64,000 nucleotides of DNA from Siphonodentalium dalli (Eukaryota > Mollusca > Scaphopoda > Gadilida > Siphonodentaliidae), in assembly GCA_032622095.1 (NCBI GenBank), contig CP136061.1, positions 53,889,762 to 53,953,761 of the forward strand, read 5' to 3'. Under the pieces are notes generated by a model, which worked only from the letters and a program-made list of their open reading frames with translations, was not told the DNA's origin and searched no databases. A program made the translations under genes and the position numbers. Below, in pieces: positions 22,918 through 35,378 of this stretch. Position 1 is the stretch's first letter; every line of letters begins with the position of its first letter.

Positions 22918-23560
22918 TTTTGATTTAGCAGTAGGAAACTACTATTTTCAACTTTTACTAAGTTCAGACAATTGATGTTCGCCTTACTGAAGCTTTAATT
23001 TGGATCAGCGGCGAAATAACAAGTAGTTTCAGAACAAAGTTTGATGTAGTGTTCGTTACTATTTTTAGTAGTCAAAACTACATATGCATAGTGCACGATG
23101 GGAGAGACTTGAAGGCGTAGTATACAACTACGACTAATAGAGTCGAGTAGCCAACCAATCGGAAAGCTTGATTTCAATAACAAAGTCACGTGAGATACAA
23201 TATTTGTCAAGAGGGACAGTTGTGAGAGTGTACAGTCAAGTATAGTTTCTTCTGAGATAAAATAATACAATTAATAGCACATGACTTTTCAGGATCCTCC
23301 AATACTGGAAGCTGACAAGGGTATATCACCCGATATAGATAATTTCTTTCAGTTTTAGAACAGACCCATAGCCTAACACACACAACTTAAAACCTCGCTG
23401 TGTCGGTTACATGTAGCAACTTTTATTTTAAACTGAGAATAATTTGCCACTACAACACCATGGACAGATGAGCATCAGGGCATTTCTTTAAAACATATTG
23501 ATCAAGACTATTCTCTATTCCCACCACATATATGTCCACACTACACAGCAGATGATATCA
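22918..23560. other. No recognisable feature
   Basis: Unique-looking AT-rich sequence; minus-strand frame 22995-23270 has no recognisable domain. Confidence 0.4.
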
Positions 23561-23606
23561 CCTCAGTTTAACCTGAGCAACGCCGGGTAACACTGCTAGT
23601 ATATAT
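23561..23606 (+). repeat. Possible Helitron-like 3' tip
   Basis: CTGAGCAACGCCGGGTAACA then CTGCTAGTATATATG resembles the tip style (short GC-rich block then CTAGT) of the elements at 18880 and 29748. Its 5' end was not found. Confidence 0.3.
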
Positions 23607-23772
23607 GCGTCGGATCCGTGTCGGTTGTGTTTTGAAATCGCTCCGACGACTACATGATATTTTAGCTTTAAATTCCACTTAAATCAACATTACTCGGAAC
23701 CAGTCTGTCGCTAAAACGTTTTCCATATGCTGATCTAACTTTACTGCGCAAAAATAATTGTATATTCTCAAA

Positions 23773-25103
23773 AATGGACCATGGAAATGAATCCGGACGG
23801 CGCAAAGCTAGCAAAGATCTCATACCACCTCCCTCGAATGCGGTCAGAATGGAGTCGCCTAACTGCCATGATGATTCGTTCGACATTCGGTGAGATCACT
23901 TCTTGTATAACACAAACATATCATGTTCTAAATGGAGAGGGTGATTGTGTGCAAAATTATTCTGGCATGGCAGAAACTGTTGATGTTGAAAACACTGTTC
24001 CCAAAACACCCATGAATTCGATAGTAAATCAACAAACACCAGAACTTAAGGATTCTGCCAAATAACCTGAATGATAAAAATGACACACCTTTTGTTATGC
24101 TTCAGAAAATGGACAAAAGATTTTTGGGATGCAATTCAGATATTCGCACTTTCGGAACACGGTTATCGAACGTTGAAAATATGGTTGATCAAATGTCGAG
24201 CGAATTCAACGAAGTCAAACACTCATCAAATAATTCAGCCCGCGCTTTGGATCAATTCGCACACACCCAACATAATGTAGGCCAAGATATGAACAGCCTT
24301 ATAAATAACTACAATAAAACGCCATTGAGATGGAAAGGTTAAATGAAAACCAAGTTAAAACCAAGGAACGAGTTATCGATCTTTTATAAAGATGGATAAA
24401 TACCAACTCCCCGTCTGATCTATGGACGGGACATTCCATGTAGCACTCTACACTGCCAATTTGTTAAGTGTTTCGACCATTGTATTACACCATGTTTACG
24501 AACTGGTGATTTGCGCAAGGTCTCATGAAATATAACCTCATATTTACCGGAATTGCAGAAGCTGAGACAGCTGATGTTACCACTGATGATATCCTCCAAT
24601 CGTTCATCACAAACACTCTGAAATTATCCGAGAGAATCGAATTCGCTAATGTTCACCGCCTGGGAAAGCAGGGTTCAAACAATACGCGTCACATCATTGC
24701 CCATTTTTGTCACTTTAAGCAGCGGGATGTTACCAAAACGGCTGTTAAGGAACTTGATGACCCAAATCACAAAACATTCGAGAAAGTCCAGGATTACCGA
24801 AAGGGTGTGCTTTATCCAATTCCAAAGGACGCTCGCGATCGTGGTGATTTAGCACGTGTTGCAGCCTCTAATAAGCTGATTGTTAATAACCAAATTGTCA
24901 CCCCAAATGACCCTCCACCATACCGCTGGAATTCAGCTAGTCAGGGTTATAACTTCAACAAGCTGAGTAATGTTCATGTGGGATCTTACCCAAATATGCT
25001 ATTCAAAAATAGAGAAGCTCCTCGCAATGACCTTTTTCGCCCCCCTCTGTGTGCCCCGGTGATGGTCCCTATCAACAGGGAATGTCTCATGTTAACTGGC
25101 TGA
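23773..25103 (+). pseudogene. LINE ORF1 protein relic (coiled coil plus RRM type)
   Basis: An ATG at 23773 opens a charged N-terminal piece that stops at the TGA by 23892. The reading passes to the frame 23781-24065, then to 24097-24342, where repeated hydrophobic and polar residues (LSNVENMVDQMSSEF, with Q/N-rich heptads) suggest the trimerisation coiled coil. The last piece (24525-25103, 192 codons open) begins NLIFTGI and continues through VHRLGK, AHF.HFKQRD and GVLYPIPK. These are hallmarks of the RNA-recognition motif and C-terminal domain of L1-like ORF1 proteins, which bind LINE RNA and act as chaperones. At least three frameshifts make it non-functional. Confidence 0.75.
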
Positions 25104-26776
25104 ATGGAGGTAATCAACATTTACCGTTCAATCGATCACACAGTGATTCAATGACCGGTCCATTCCCGTCAAGGGGGGGGGGGCAGGGGCGGCAGAGATG
25201 GTCTGACATAGGAATGTGGGGAGAAGAGGGTTAACGATAGTGTCAATGTTTGTTCTTTGAATACATGTGGTATTTTGAGTAGACTAGATGACCCGGAATA
25301 TGTCATTTTTCTCAGTACATTTGATGTCATGTGCTTACAAGAAATAAATACCGATGCAGCGGATCAAATAAATGTACCCGGATTCATAACAATGTCTCGG
25401 CAAGATATGCACACCATTTCACATTACCGTTCGGGTGGTCTATGCATTTGTCATTTGTATATATGCTCTCCTATATTGAGGAGGTAAACAATAAACTTAC
25501 TGTTGGGTACTGACCTGTCGTGATGCAAGCCTAATTGATTACTTTCTTTACACACAGTCTTGTAGCCGATATTATTGATTCCCAGGTCAATGATTTTGAC
25601 GCCTTATTATCTTATGACCACTCCGCGGTGATATTCAAGTTAAGCGTGCGAAATCAAGCCATCACAAATCCTTGGTGCTATTCCAGACGTGAGACAATGG
25701 TTAACACTTGGTGTACAGAGAAGGAAGGTGAGTTTGCTGAAAGCTTAGACACGAATCTGATAAATGAATTTTCGCAACATATACAATCACTCACACAGGA
25801 AACTAATATCACACCCACAGACTTGTCTCATCTAAATGAGAAACTAAAAAACATTTATATTGAAGCCCCAGTTATATCGCATGGTAAAAAGAAACATAAA
25901 GTAAGACAAAATAAAACTTTAGAACGTGGGACTGTGTACACACCCGCCGATCTTACCAGAAAGCCTTTTCTAATTTCAGAAAAAATCGTAGCGATGAAAA
26001 TAAATATATTTTGAATGATGCGCGTCGTAAGTATAAAACGGTGCTTAAGAAAAGAAATTGCAATTCAATAACGATCTGTGCGATAAACTATCGAAGATGA
26101 GATCAACAAATAGTAGAGAATATTGGAGACTACTAGGGAACAGGGGAAATAAGCAAAATTCTACAAATAAGCCGACTTTATCGGAGTTCCATCAGCACTA
26201 TGCCACTTTCAACTATAATAGTAACCATAATCATGACTTGCTACTTCAAAATGTTGATACATGCGCTCTCGATATTGACATATCAGTCGAGGAGTTAGAT
26301 AATGCAATATCAAATACAAGTGTCGGTAAAGCTTCTGGTATTGACAGTATCGAACCGGAATATATCAAAGCTGCATCTGGTGTTTTGAGGTATCCTCTTC
26401 TAAATTTCTTCAATCTTATATTAAAAAGTGGGACTGTTCTAAACGAATGGGGTATCGGAATTATACAACCCATATTTAAATCGAAAAATCCACGGGATCC
26501 GGGAAATTATAGACCAATTACCCTTGTAAGTTGTGTGTCAAAGTTATTCACATAAATTTTGAGTAATCGTATACAGAAATTTCTGGAAGATAACCACCTA
26601 TTATCCGAAAACCAAGCTGCATTTAGACAGATTACTCTACCATTGGTCATATTTTCTCCTTAAATAGTATTATTGAGTTGGCTAAACAATACAACACAAA
26701 ACGTTTGTAGATCTGTCGAGAGCGTTTGATAGTGTTTGGCGAAATGGCCTTTGGATTAGACTATTTAACATAGGAA

Positions 26777-27117
26777 TTAACCCTTTACTTAACAGAAGGG
26801 CCCTGTGCCAATGCATTATCTTATATATGCGAGTCGAAATTGTTAAATAATGTAAGAAAAAATGGTAAAAAGTGTTTAAAAAAGAGTTTGTTTAGGCCAA
26901 TGCATTCTCTTATATATGCGAGGCGACCTATGGTCGACTCGCATATATAAGAGAATGCATTGGCACAGGGCATAACTGTAACTATCACAGTGTGGTCAAG
27001 GAGCCGGTTCCAATGATATCCATATTTGTATGGTTCTATTGAGACAGATCGAAGATATTTTAGGCTGTTGAAGCTTTATTTGGCCGGTTTTGGCCGGTTT
27101 GTTGGGTAAAGGGTTAA
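26777..27117 (+). mobile_element. piggyBac-like MITE (family P), short copy
   Basis: TTAA at both ends, with termini CCCTTTAC..AACA and TGTT..GTAAAGGG, as expected for piggyBac-type elements. It contains a perfect palindromic module (about 26896-26968: CCAATGCATTCTCTTATATA then TGCGAGGCGACC and its complement) and part of a second. The same modules occur in the longer relatives at 49257-49975 and 53770-54487. It sits in the LINE RT domain at TTAA of GGAATTAAGGG. Confidence 0.75.
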
Positions 27118-27153
27118 GGGTCGAATTTGAATGTTAATACACTAGCATAATTA

Positions 27154-28313
27154 ACGAACCAAAGCAAAACCACCCACATGATGGTAGCTGTGGCTTTTTT
27201 TTTATCAAAAATCAGTTGATAGATTCCCTGGTATTCCCTCCAAATAAGATTCACATAAGGCTATATTTCCTGGGTTCGTCGAATGAATGGACCCCAATCG
27301 TAATTTCGAGTATAAATTAGCAAACCGTACTTCCGGGTAGTCTTGATCGACAGCTTGACTATTCATGGTTATAAACTAGTAGTACCAACATCAAAGTGAA
27401 AATAGTTATACCTTGTCGAGAGGGGAACGGGAACATCTTTAATGAATTTAACCAATTTGTTTCTTTTCTTGACGCTGGGTGAGCACTGCGGCGGAGATAC
27501 TATACAGAGAAGCGTGTCCATTTCATAACTGTTCATTTCATTCAAAGGTGTCACCGTGTCGATTTCAACGAAAATCGACGAACAACGTCATCGTGTAACT
27601 TTCCCCATTGACAGAGTTCGCATGAACCTGCACGAATGTATATTCTGCTTTGTTCATAATTATGTTTCCTTTCGACTCCAGAAAATAGTATATTTATGGA
27701 TTATCACTTGCAAGTATGTACTATATAATATAGTTTTATGATAATAATTCATTCCTTATTAAATATATGTTATTTCGTTTCGCACTGCACCGTACCAAGT
27801 GCTGTACATTAAATGCCCACCTTCGCATAGTACAGAACGGTAAATTCGTGATGACATTCTTATGATAATTCACATCAGGAATTTCGATCTCTTTTCACTT
27901 GCCCCGATCAATCGCAACTTCTCGGATTATCGTTCTTGCGAAATAGTATTATTTGCTACGGAAATCACCGAGGTTTGCCAATTGTCGCCCCGATGTGTGT
28001 AGACTGTACATAGCTAATATAGTTTCGTTATTTATTGTGTCTTATTTTCTCAATAAAAGGTAAACTAACGCAACGAATGATCTTACATTGTAATTCAAAA
28101 TTCATAATTCTCATTTGCACTAGCGGTAATCGAAAGACGCAGTATAACAAGATTTTCCGATTACGACAGTAATGCTTTAAGCCCACCGATCTACTGTGCG
28201 ACAGAAGCGCTTGCGAAATTCAAAATAGAAGCGTTGTATTAAATAATAATTGGTGACGTCACAAAATCAGATATAGTCTATATACGACACAAAGCGTCCG
28301 GCTTTGGTTCGTT
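27154..28313 (+). mobile_element. LTR-like repeat (solo copy) inside the LINE
   Basis: The ends are ACGAACCAAAGC and GCTTTGGTTCGTT, flanked by 7-bp ATAATTA on both sides (27147-27153 and 28314-28320). Relatives in the opposite orientation lie next to a gag relic at 47376-48270 and 51895-52812, and a diverged partial copy is at 38230-38720. An AATAAA is present at about 28052, as in LTRs. The position 5' of gag supports an LTR. The inverted 12-bp termini lacking TG..CA are odd for one, so a TIR DNA element remains possible. Confidence 0.55.
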
Positions 28314-29747
28314 ATAATTAATATGTACAGTGAAATAAAATCGTATGTGTTCTCTGATAATGCGTTTTCTACCCTTTTTCCTTGCGAAACAGGTGTACAA
28401 CAGGGGTGTAATCTATATCATGCTCTCTTCTCGTTGTATACCAATGACTTCGAAGCCTACTTGCAAACGTACAGAAAATGGATTTGTTATCTCAGACTTA
28501 AACATAAATCTAAGTTTTGAATTTATCAGGTTATTTTATCTCTTGTACGCAGATGATACGGTCCTCCTATCTCTGAGTGCATCCAATTTACAACATATGC
28601 TTAACTACTATTCATCTCATTGTAATTATTGGAAACTTTCTATGAATAATAGTAAAAGTAATGTGGTAATATTTGGCGATGACAAAGACGCAGATACAGT
28701 TATACGACTTTATTCTTAACAATAGACCAATTGCAGTAGCCGATGAATATAAATATCTACGGAATTGTATTATCTCGCGATGGTTCATTCACCACCGAGA
28801 AAAAAATACGTTGTGACCAAGCAAAACGTTCAATGTTCGGATTAATTTGTAAAATGCGGAGATTGAATCTTTCAATTTCATGTGTCTTGGACCTTTACGA
28901 GAAAACAGTTGTTCCTATTGTGTTATATGGTTATGAAGTATGGGGTGTGGGAAATATTGCTATTATAAATACTACTGAATTATGGTTTCTGAAGTTTATA
29001 CTCAATTTGAAGACCACAACACCATCAGTAATAGTATACAGTGGAACTGGATTATTCCCCATAGAGACACGGATTAAGCAACTAATTATCAATTGTTGGT
29101 CCAAATTGATGATGGGTAAACAAACAAAGATAAGTGTTATGCTTTATTGTAGACTATATAGTAGTAAACGCCGTACAACAAATAAAAGGCGTGGGCGCAT
29201 GGACTGGATAACCAGGGTGAAAAATATTCTAAATGATTTAGGAATGGGATCAATTTTCTTCTCACAATATGTCAACCTGAACTGGTTAAACGTCACAGTA
29301 AAGCAGAGAACACGAGATATTTATCTTCAGGATTGGTATGGCGCATTCAGTTCTTCTAAGTTTCGTTTTTATCGATTAATTAAAGAGCACCACGTACAAG
29401 AACACTATCTTTCATACCTGAAAAAAGCGAGAGAAGTCGTAGCTTTAACACGTTTCAGAACACGAAATCATAGGTTACCGGTGGAAGTCGGATATTGTTC
29501 GGAAATAGATCTAGACAAAAGACAATGTAATTTATGTAACAGCTCTGTTGGAGATGAATTTCATTTTTCATTGACTTGCCAAAAATTATCCCACATACGA
29601 CAAAAGTTCATAGCTAGATATTACAACACAAACCCGACCTTGGAAAAAATGCGACAACTGATATGACAATCCGGAACACGTCAGTAGTGCGAAATATCTG
29701 TAGATTTTTTATAGAGGCGAAAGTTTTCTTATATATAGAACTAGCAG

Positions 29748-30165
29748 ATTAGCCCGCCACTGGCGGCATTCGTCCCATGGCTTTGTTCGAAAAAGCAATT
29801 GCAACAGCTTCCGAGACACGTGTGCTGCATTTGCAACAAATTTCGTTGAAATCCGCCAGTTTTACCCGATTTGACCTTGAATTGACCATTTTGAAGGCCA
29901 GGGTCAGGTTCTGGTAACGATTTGACCCGCCCAATACATTCCCCGGACAAAAGTATCAAATTTCGTCGAAATCCGCCAGTTTTACCGGATTTGACCTTGA
30001 ATTGATCATTTTGAAGGTCAAGGTCAGGTCGGGGTCACAATTTGACTGGTCCATGAGAGTTCCCGGACAAATGTGACCCTAGGTAGCAAGTTTGGACTCA
30101 ATCGGTAGGGCCGTTTTCGAGTCTATAACGGACACACACATACATATATATCATTTGTGGGTACC
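29748..30165 (-). mobile_element. Helitron-like repeat, reverse copy
   Basis: On the minus strand the 3' tip is CCGCCAGTGGCGGGC (hairpin) then TAATCTGCTAGT. Two internal units share ATTTCGTCGAAATCCGCCAG, TTGACCTTGAATTGA and GAAGGTCAAGGTCAGGTCGG. The 5' side has CGAAAACGGCCC near a GTGT repeat. It is the same family as 18890-19385 in reverse. It abuts the LINE end. Confidence 0.5.
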
Positions 30166-30460
30166 CGTTTCAAGGTGAAGTTCACATCGGGCGGAAAAAC
30201 TGACCCGATGAAAATCTCTCCCATTCCTAAGAACCCCTAAGTACGAACACAAACATACGAATCACACACCACGCTCATGTCTGGACACAGACACAACACG
30301 TTCATGTCTGGATACAGATACGCTCTTTATCAACGACACTGCGGATACGAACGCTCTTTAACTATCACGCGATTAACCCATGAATTTCCATTGCGGTGGC
30401 GGGGGAATGGAGAACGAGTGCTCTGACGTTCTCAGAAGCGGTGCGATGACACTTCATCTG
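30166..30460. other. Short repeats only
   Basis: TTCATGTCTGGAYACAGAYAC occurs twice (about 30276-30320) and the phrase ACGCTCTTTA twice (30333, 30352). Nothing else was recognised. Confidence 0.4.
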
Positions 30461-30540
30461 GTATTTTACCCTTAGATAGCAAGTTTGGGCTCAATCCGTC
30501 CGGCACAAACAAACAGACAGAAGTCCCAAAATATATATTA
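30461..30540 (-). mobile_element. 5' end fragment of a Helitron-like repeat
   Basis: On the minus strand: TATATATTTTGGGACTTCTG then TCTGTTTGTTTGTGCCGG and ATTGAGCCCAAACTTGCTA. This matches the head of 18890 and the 5' part of the neighbour at 30065-30130. Confidence 0.45.
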
Positions 30541-33524
30541 GATTGTTACTAAATCGCCTATGTATGCATAACCACAGCAGCTACGGGGCCATCCTTTAGG
30601 ATTCTTCTTGTGCCACCACTAGTCCATCTAAAAATCAAAAACCTAATCACATACGCCCGTCCAGCTGTTCAAAAATTGGGCGTAAGTCGTGCGTGGGGTC
30701 AAAGTAATGAAAAAAAGGTCATTTTTCGTTGCTAAATCGCCTCCGTAGGCATAACTGTAGCAGCCACGAGGCTATCCTTCTGCATTATTCTTGTGCCACC
30801 ACAATTACATCTAAAAATCACAAACTGGTTCACATACGCCCGTCCAGCTGTTCAAAAATTGGGCGTAAGTCGTGCGTGGTGTCAAAATAATGAAATAAAG
30901 GTAATTTTTCGTTGCTAAATCGCTGGCGTAGGCAAAACCATAGCAGTCACGAGGCTATCCTTGTGGATTCTTATTGTGCCACCACAAATCCATCTAAAAA
31001 TCACAAACCTAGTCACATACGCCCGTCCAGCTGTTCAAAAGTTGCGCGTAAGTCGTGCGTGGGGTAAAAATAGGACATTTTTCGTTGCTAAATTCCCTAT
31101 GTAAGCATAACCACAGCAGCCACGGGGCTATCCTTGTGGATTCTTCTTGTGCCATCACTAGTCCATCTAGAAATCACAAACCAAGTCACATACGCCCGAT
31201 CAGTTGTTTTATTGTTGTCATTCTCCGCACATAATCTGCTTAGAATCGCCTCTATATGAGTCGATATAATGTGAGTAATAGGGTCTCCTTTTCAGTACAT
31301 TATCGACTCAAAATGAGACGATTCTAAGCAGATTATCTACCTAAACTATTGTTCCTTGTAAGGAAATAATGTGCTGGTTTTCAGAACAGTCTGGAATAAG
31401 CAACGAAAAATGTCCTATTTCTACCCACGCACGATTTACGCCCAATTTTTGAACAGCTGGACGAGTTTATGTGACCTAGTTTGTGATTTTTAGATGGACT
31501 AGTGGTGGCACAAGATTTTAATCCACAAGGATAGCCTCGTGGCTTCTACGGTTATGCCTACGCAGGCGATTTAGCAACGAAAAATGACCTTTTTTCATTA
31601 TTTTGACCCCACGCACGACTTACGCAATTTTTGTTTGAACAGCTGGACAGGTGTATGTGAACCAGTTTGTGATTTATAGATGGACTAGTATTGGCACAAG
31701 AATAATCCACAAGGACAGACCCGAGGCTGCTATGGCTATGCCTACGCAGGTGATTTAGGAACATATCCTCGCGCAAATACGCACATAATCGACCTACAAT
31801 TTTAATTATATTTACATAAAGTGATTATTTGATTATGTAATAAGCAGATAATGGAGTCATAGTCACCATTTCGTTTTATGGCGTGAGCCACAGTGAAAAT
31901 ACGTGTTAATGAGCGTACACCTGAAAAGTCGTGGGTTGTTTTATCGTTGTCATTCTCCGCGCACAGTCTGCTTAGAATTGCCTCTATATGAGTCGATTTT
32001 ATGTGACTACTAGGGTCTCCTTTTCAGTACATTATCGACTCAAAATGAGACGATTCTACCTAAAAAAGTGTTCCATTATAAGCAAATAATGTGCTGGTTT
32101 TCAGGAGAACAGGCTGGAATAAGCAACGAAAAATGTCCTATTGACGGGCGCATGTTACTTGATTTATGATTTATGATTTATGTGGTGGCACAATAAGAAT
32201 CCACAAGGATAGCCTCGTGGCTGCTACCGTTATGCCTACGCAGGCGATTTATCAACGAAAAATGACCTTTTTTTCATTATTTTGACCCCACGCACGACTT
32301 ACGCCCAATTTTTGAACATCTGGACAGGTGTATGTGAACCAGTTTGTGATTTATAGAGGGACTAGTGGTGGCACAAGAATAATTCACAAAGGTAGCCCCG
32401 TAGCTGCTATGGTTATGCCTACGCAGGCGATTTAGCAACGAAAAATGACATTTTTTTCATTATTTTGACACCACGCACAACTTACGCCAAATTTTTGAAC
32501 AGCTGGACAGGCGTATGTGAACTAGTTTGTGATTTCTAGATGGACTAATGGTGGCATAAGAAGAATCCATAAGGACAGCCCTCTGGCTGTTGCGATTATG
32601 AATACATAATGAATTTAGCAACGAAAAAGTCCTATTTTTACCCCACGCACGACTTACGCCAAATTTTTGAACAGCTGGACAAGTTTATGTGACCTAGTTT
32701 GTGATTTTTAGATGGAATTGTGGCGGCACAAGAAGAATCCAAAAGGATGGCCCTTTAGCTGCTGTGGTTATGCATACATAGGCGATTTAGTAACGATTAT
32801 TATTATATTTTGAGAACTAGGAACTGGGAACTATTGACGGGCGCATGTTACTTGATTTATGATTTATGATTTATGTGGTGGCACAATAAGAATCCACAAG
32901 GATAGCCTCGTGGCTGCTACCGTTATGCCTACGCAGGCGATTTATCAACGAAAAATGACCTTTTTTTCATTATTTTGACCCCACGCACGACTTACGCCCA
33001 ATTTTTGAACATCTGGACAGGCGTATGTGAACCAGTTTGTGATTTATAGAGGGACTAGTTGTGGCACAAGAAGAATTCACAAAGGTAGCCCCGTAGCTGC
33101 TATGGTTATGCCTACGCAGGCGATTTAGCAACGAAAAATGACATTTTTTTCATTATTTTGACACCACGCACAACTTACGCCAAATTTTTGAACAGCTGGA
33201 CAGGCGTATGTGAACTAGTTTGTGATTTCTAGATGGACTAATGGTGGCATAAGAAGAATCCATAAGGACAGCCCTCTGGCTGTTGCGATTATGAATACAT
33301 AATGAATTTAGCAACGAAAAAGTCCTATTTTTACCCCACGCACGACTTACGCCAAATTTTTGAACAGCTGGACAAGTTTATGTGACCTAGTTTGTGATTT
33401 TTAGATGGAATTGTGGCGGCACAAGAAGAATCCAAAAAGATGGCCCTTTAGCTGCTGTGGTTATGCATACATAGGCGATTTAGTAACGATTATTATTATA
33501 TTTTGAGAACTAGGAACTGGGAAC
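30541..33524. repeat. Head-to-head array of about 180-bp satellite-like repeats
   Basis: The unit contains GCTAAATCGCC, CACAAGAAGAATCC (or its complement), TGGACTAGTGGTGGCAC, ACAGCTGGACGGGCGTATGT and CCCACGCACGACTTACGCCC. Four units at 30541-31200 run in one orientation. From about 31400 to 33524 units run in the opposite orientation, with a hairpin element at the turning point. The 693-bp block 32139-32831 is repeated almost exactly as 32832-33524. No coding content. Confidence 0.85.
31228..31342. repeat. Hairpin at the inversion point
   Basis: CATAATCTGCTTAGAATCG, then ATGAGTCGATATAATGT, are mirrored by ACATTATCGACTCAAAATGA and CGATTCTAAGCAGATTAT. A related, partly deleted copy lies at about 31965-32060. 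They are probably palindromic MITEs. Confidence 0.7.
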
Positions 33525-35378
33525 TAGTAACGGAATTCATGGAGCTAACACCTTGAAACTTTTTAACAGGGAACCTTATAAATTTGATAAAATAACGCTG
33601 GATAAGATCTCTTAGTTATTATCTGTTATATAGTGTCTATACTTGAGGGCAAATACGGCGTTTGTGGGACCATGTTCGATCTCGTGTTTTCTTTAGTTTA
33701 TCGGCGTGAAATTTTGTAAGTCATATTTTGACACATCTTAGGCCGTCGTTATCCGTTGTTAGAGTTTTCAAACGTAAGTCGAGTCCACGGATCACCAGCG
33801 TGTTAACCAGTTGTGTTGTATAAAGCATCATAAAAATAACACAGCTGTTGTTACTCGAACAAGCTCATAAAAATTGACCTTTCGTCAACAACTGTAGCAG
33901 CCATTTTACCGCGATCTTTCATGTATCATCAAACGAAGATGCTTTGTCGCAATTAAACTTCAAATTATACTATGTATTAAATCTCACGTTCGATGCGTCT
34001 AGTAAATCAATATATCTGGAATGTAAAATAATATTACACCCATACATGTACGCTTCGGAAATAATCATTGAAGTCCTAGAAATTACCGCATTTTTCATTC
34101 AGCCATCTTTGCCGACGACATTTCGAACATCTACACAGCATAACGAAACGACCACCCGATCCTTACAATGTTATGCGGTACCATGCAGTGGGGGAAACCT
34201 GTTTAAATAGTTTGGCCGTATCAGCGCTATCAAGATTTTATCCTTGCACACCGCGTATACCTGGTATTACCAACTTGGAAGGTATCACCAACCAATATAT
34301 ATACCTTTATCGCCCAGTTGAATGATGATATCCCTTATTGAAATCATACTTTCGTAAAGCGGAATGTATCCCCAATTTGATGCCAAACATATAGGCTGAA
34401 ATTGTATGGACATATATATTCCCGAAGCTTTTTATGTCTGGTGAATGATTGAGTCACGGGGGCCAATATGTTTGTAACTGTTAGAATCTGTAAGATTGTA
34501 AAACATCTCTTTTATACCTTATAAATATCTCATTGATGTTGTTTGCCTTATTCGAGCCGACTGGCACAACCGTATATATTTAGATCAAATAGTGTTGGGG
34601 ATATTATATACTAATGTTGTATATAATTAGCTATATACTTAGCTAAAGAATCTGTAAGTTGTAGCGACATCGTATATACGTTTAGTATATGTACAACTAA
34701 GCTATATTGTGGCTATCTTGATTGCCCAACTAGATTTGAGTCATTTCTAGATCAAACGTTGTCCGTGGCTCTACTTTCAGTCATATTTTTTTCACTGAAA
34801 TTGTCAATTTAGTCAGCTGATTTTGTCGGGGAAACATCCAACCTTAAGCAGTGACAAGTTGGAATTCCCAACAGTTGATATCTTGAGGTACATGTTGGAA
34901 ATCCAATCCAAGGGGTGTAAACGGAATTTCCTGCTCTTGGACATTTCGCAAAGTGGGTTATCATAACAAATTTCACCATCTGGGGACCTCATCATGCTTA
35001 GGCCTCATCTATCATATATGAAGTATCTATATACATATACTAGCATCAAAACAATCATTCGCCAATTTGTCTTTCCCAATGACCCTTACTACGTCTACTC
35101 CAGTCGTCTGGAAACAAGACAAATCCACATCTATGGCAGCTTATGTAAATTTTCCAACTAGAACCTCGTTAATTTTTGTATACACGATAGGGACAAAATA
35201 TATATTTCGCCAATATACATAGTCATCCGTTGTCTGCAAATGGTTCCCCTGTATTGTAACTGTTGGTGTCAAAATTGAATCAATGTAACTTCATAGTTAA
35301 TATTTGGTTATTGACAAAATTTGGCTATTCACACCTTGGAAATGTTAACGAGCATGCAGTTAAATGCTGACAATTTAT
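33525..35378. other. No recognisable feature
   Basis: 1.85 kb of unique-looking sequence. The 88-codon frame at 33944-34210 has no motif and no splice context that I can support. A possible host 5' region cannot be excluded. Confidence 0.4.

Larger units (their letters stand above)
23607..29745 (+). mobile_element. Decayed non-LTR retrotransposon (LINE) with two nested insertions
   Basis: Order: presumed 5' leader, ORF1 relic (23773-25103), G-run linker (about 25170-25181), ORF2 relic (25250-29745). ORF2 is split by a 341-bp TTAA element (26777-27117) and, 36 bp further on, by a 1.16-kb LTR-like element. Both proteins carry frameshifts and stops, and the endonuclease has lost its middle. The ORF1 type (coiled coil plus RRM) with an apurinic endonuclease and a YADD reverse transcriptase suggests the CR1/L2/Jockey side of the LINE tree; the clade is inferred. 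The 3' end abuts a Helitron-like tip at 29748. Confidence 0.85.
25250..29745 (+). pseudogene. LINE ORF2 relic: endonuclease and reverse transcriptase
   Basis: The endonuclease N-terminus (LNTCGILSRLDDPE, then VMCLQE) lies at 25257-25440. Its end (DFDALLSYDHSAV) follows directly after about 25560, so roughly 100 residues are missing. RT fingers (GKASGIDSIEPEYIK, DPGNYRPITL) lie at 26300-26530. Motif A (FVDLSRAFDSVW) is at 26704-26739. The thumb-side motif TGVQQG is at about 28391, and the catalytic YADD is at 28546-28557. The C-terminal half (28743-29666) is open for 307 codons and ends with a CNLC..H..C zinc-knuckle region near 29525-29578. Removing the two insertions brings ..IINMYSEIKS back in frame across 27153/28321, showing the target was coding. 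Confidence 0.85.

Noticed and set aside
33944-34210. 88-codon frame
   Set aside because: Composition and context give no support and no motif is seen.
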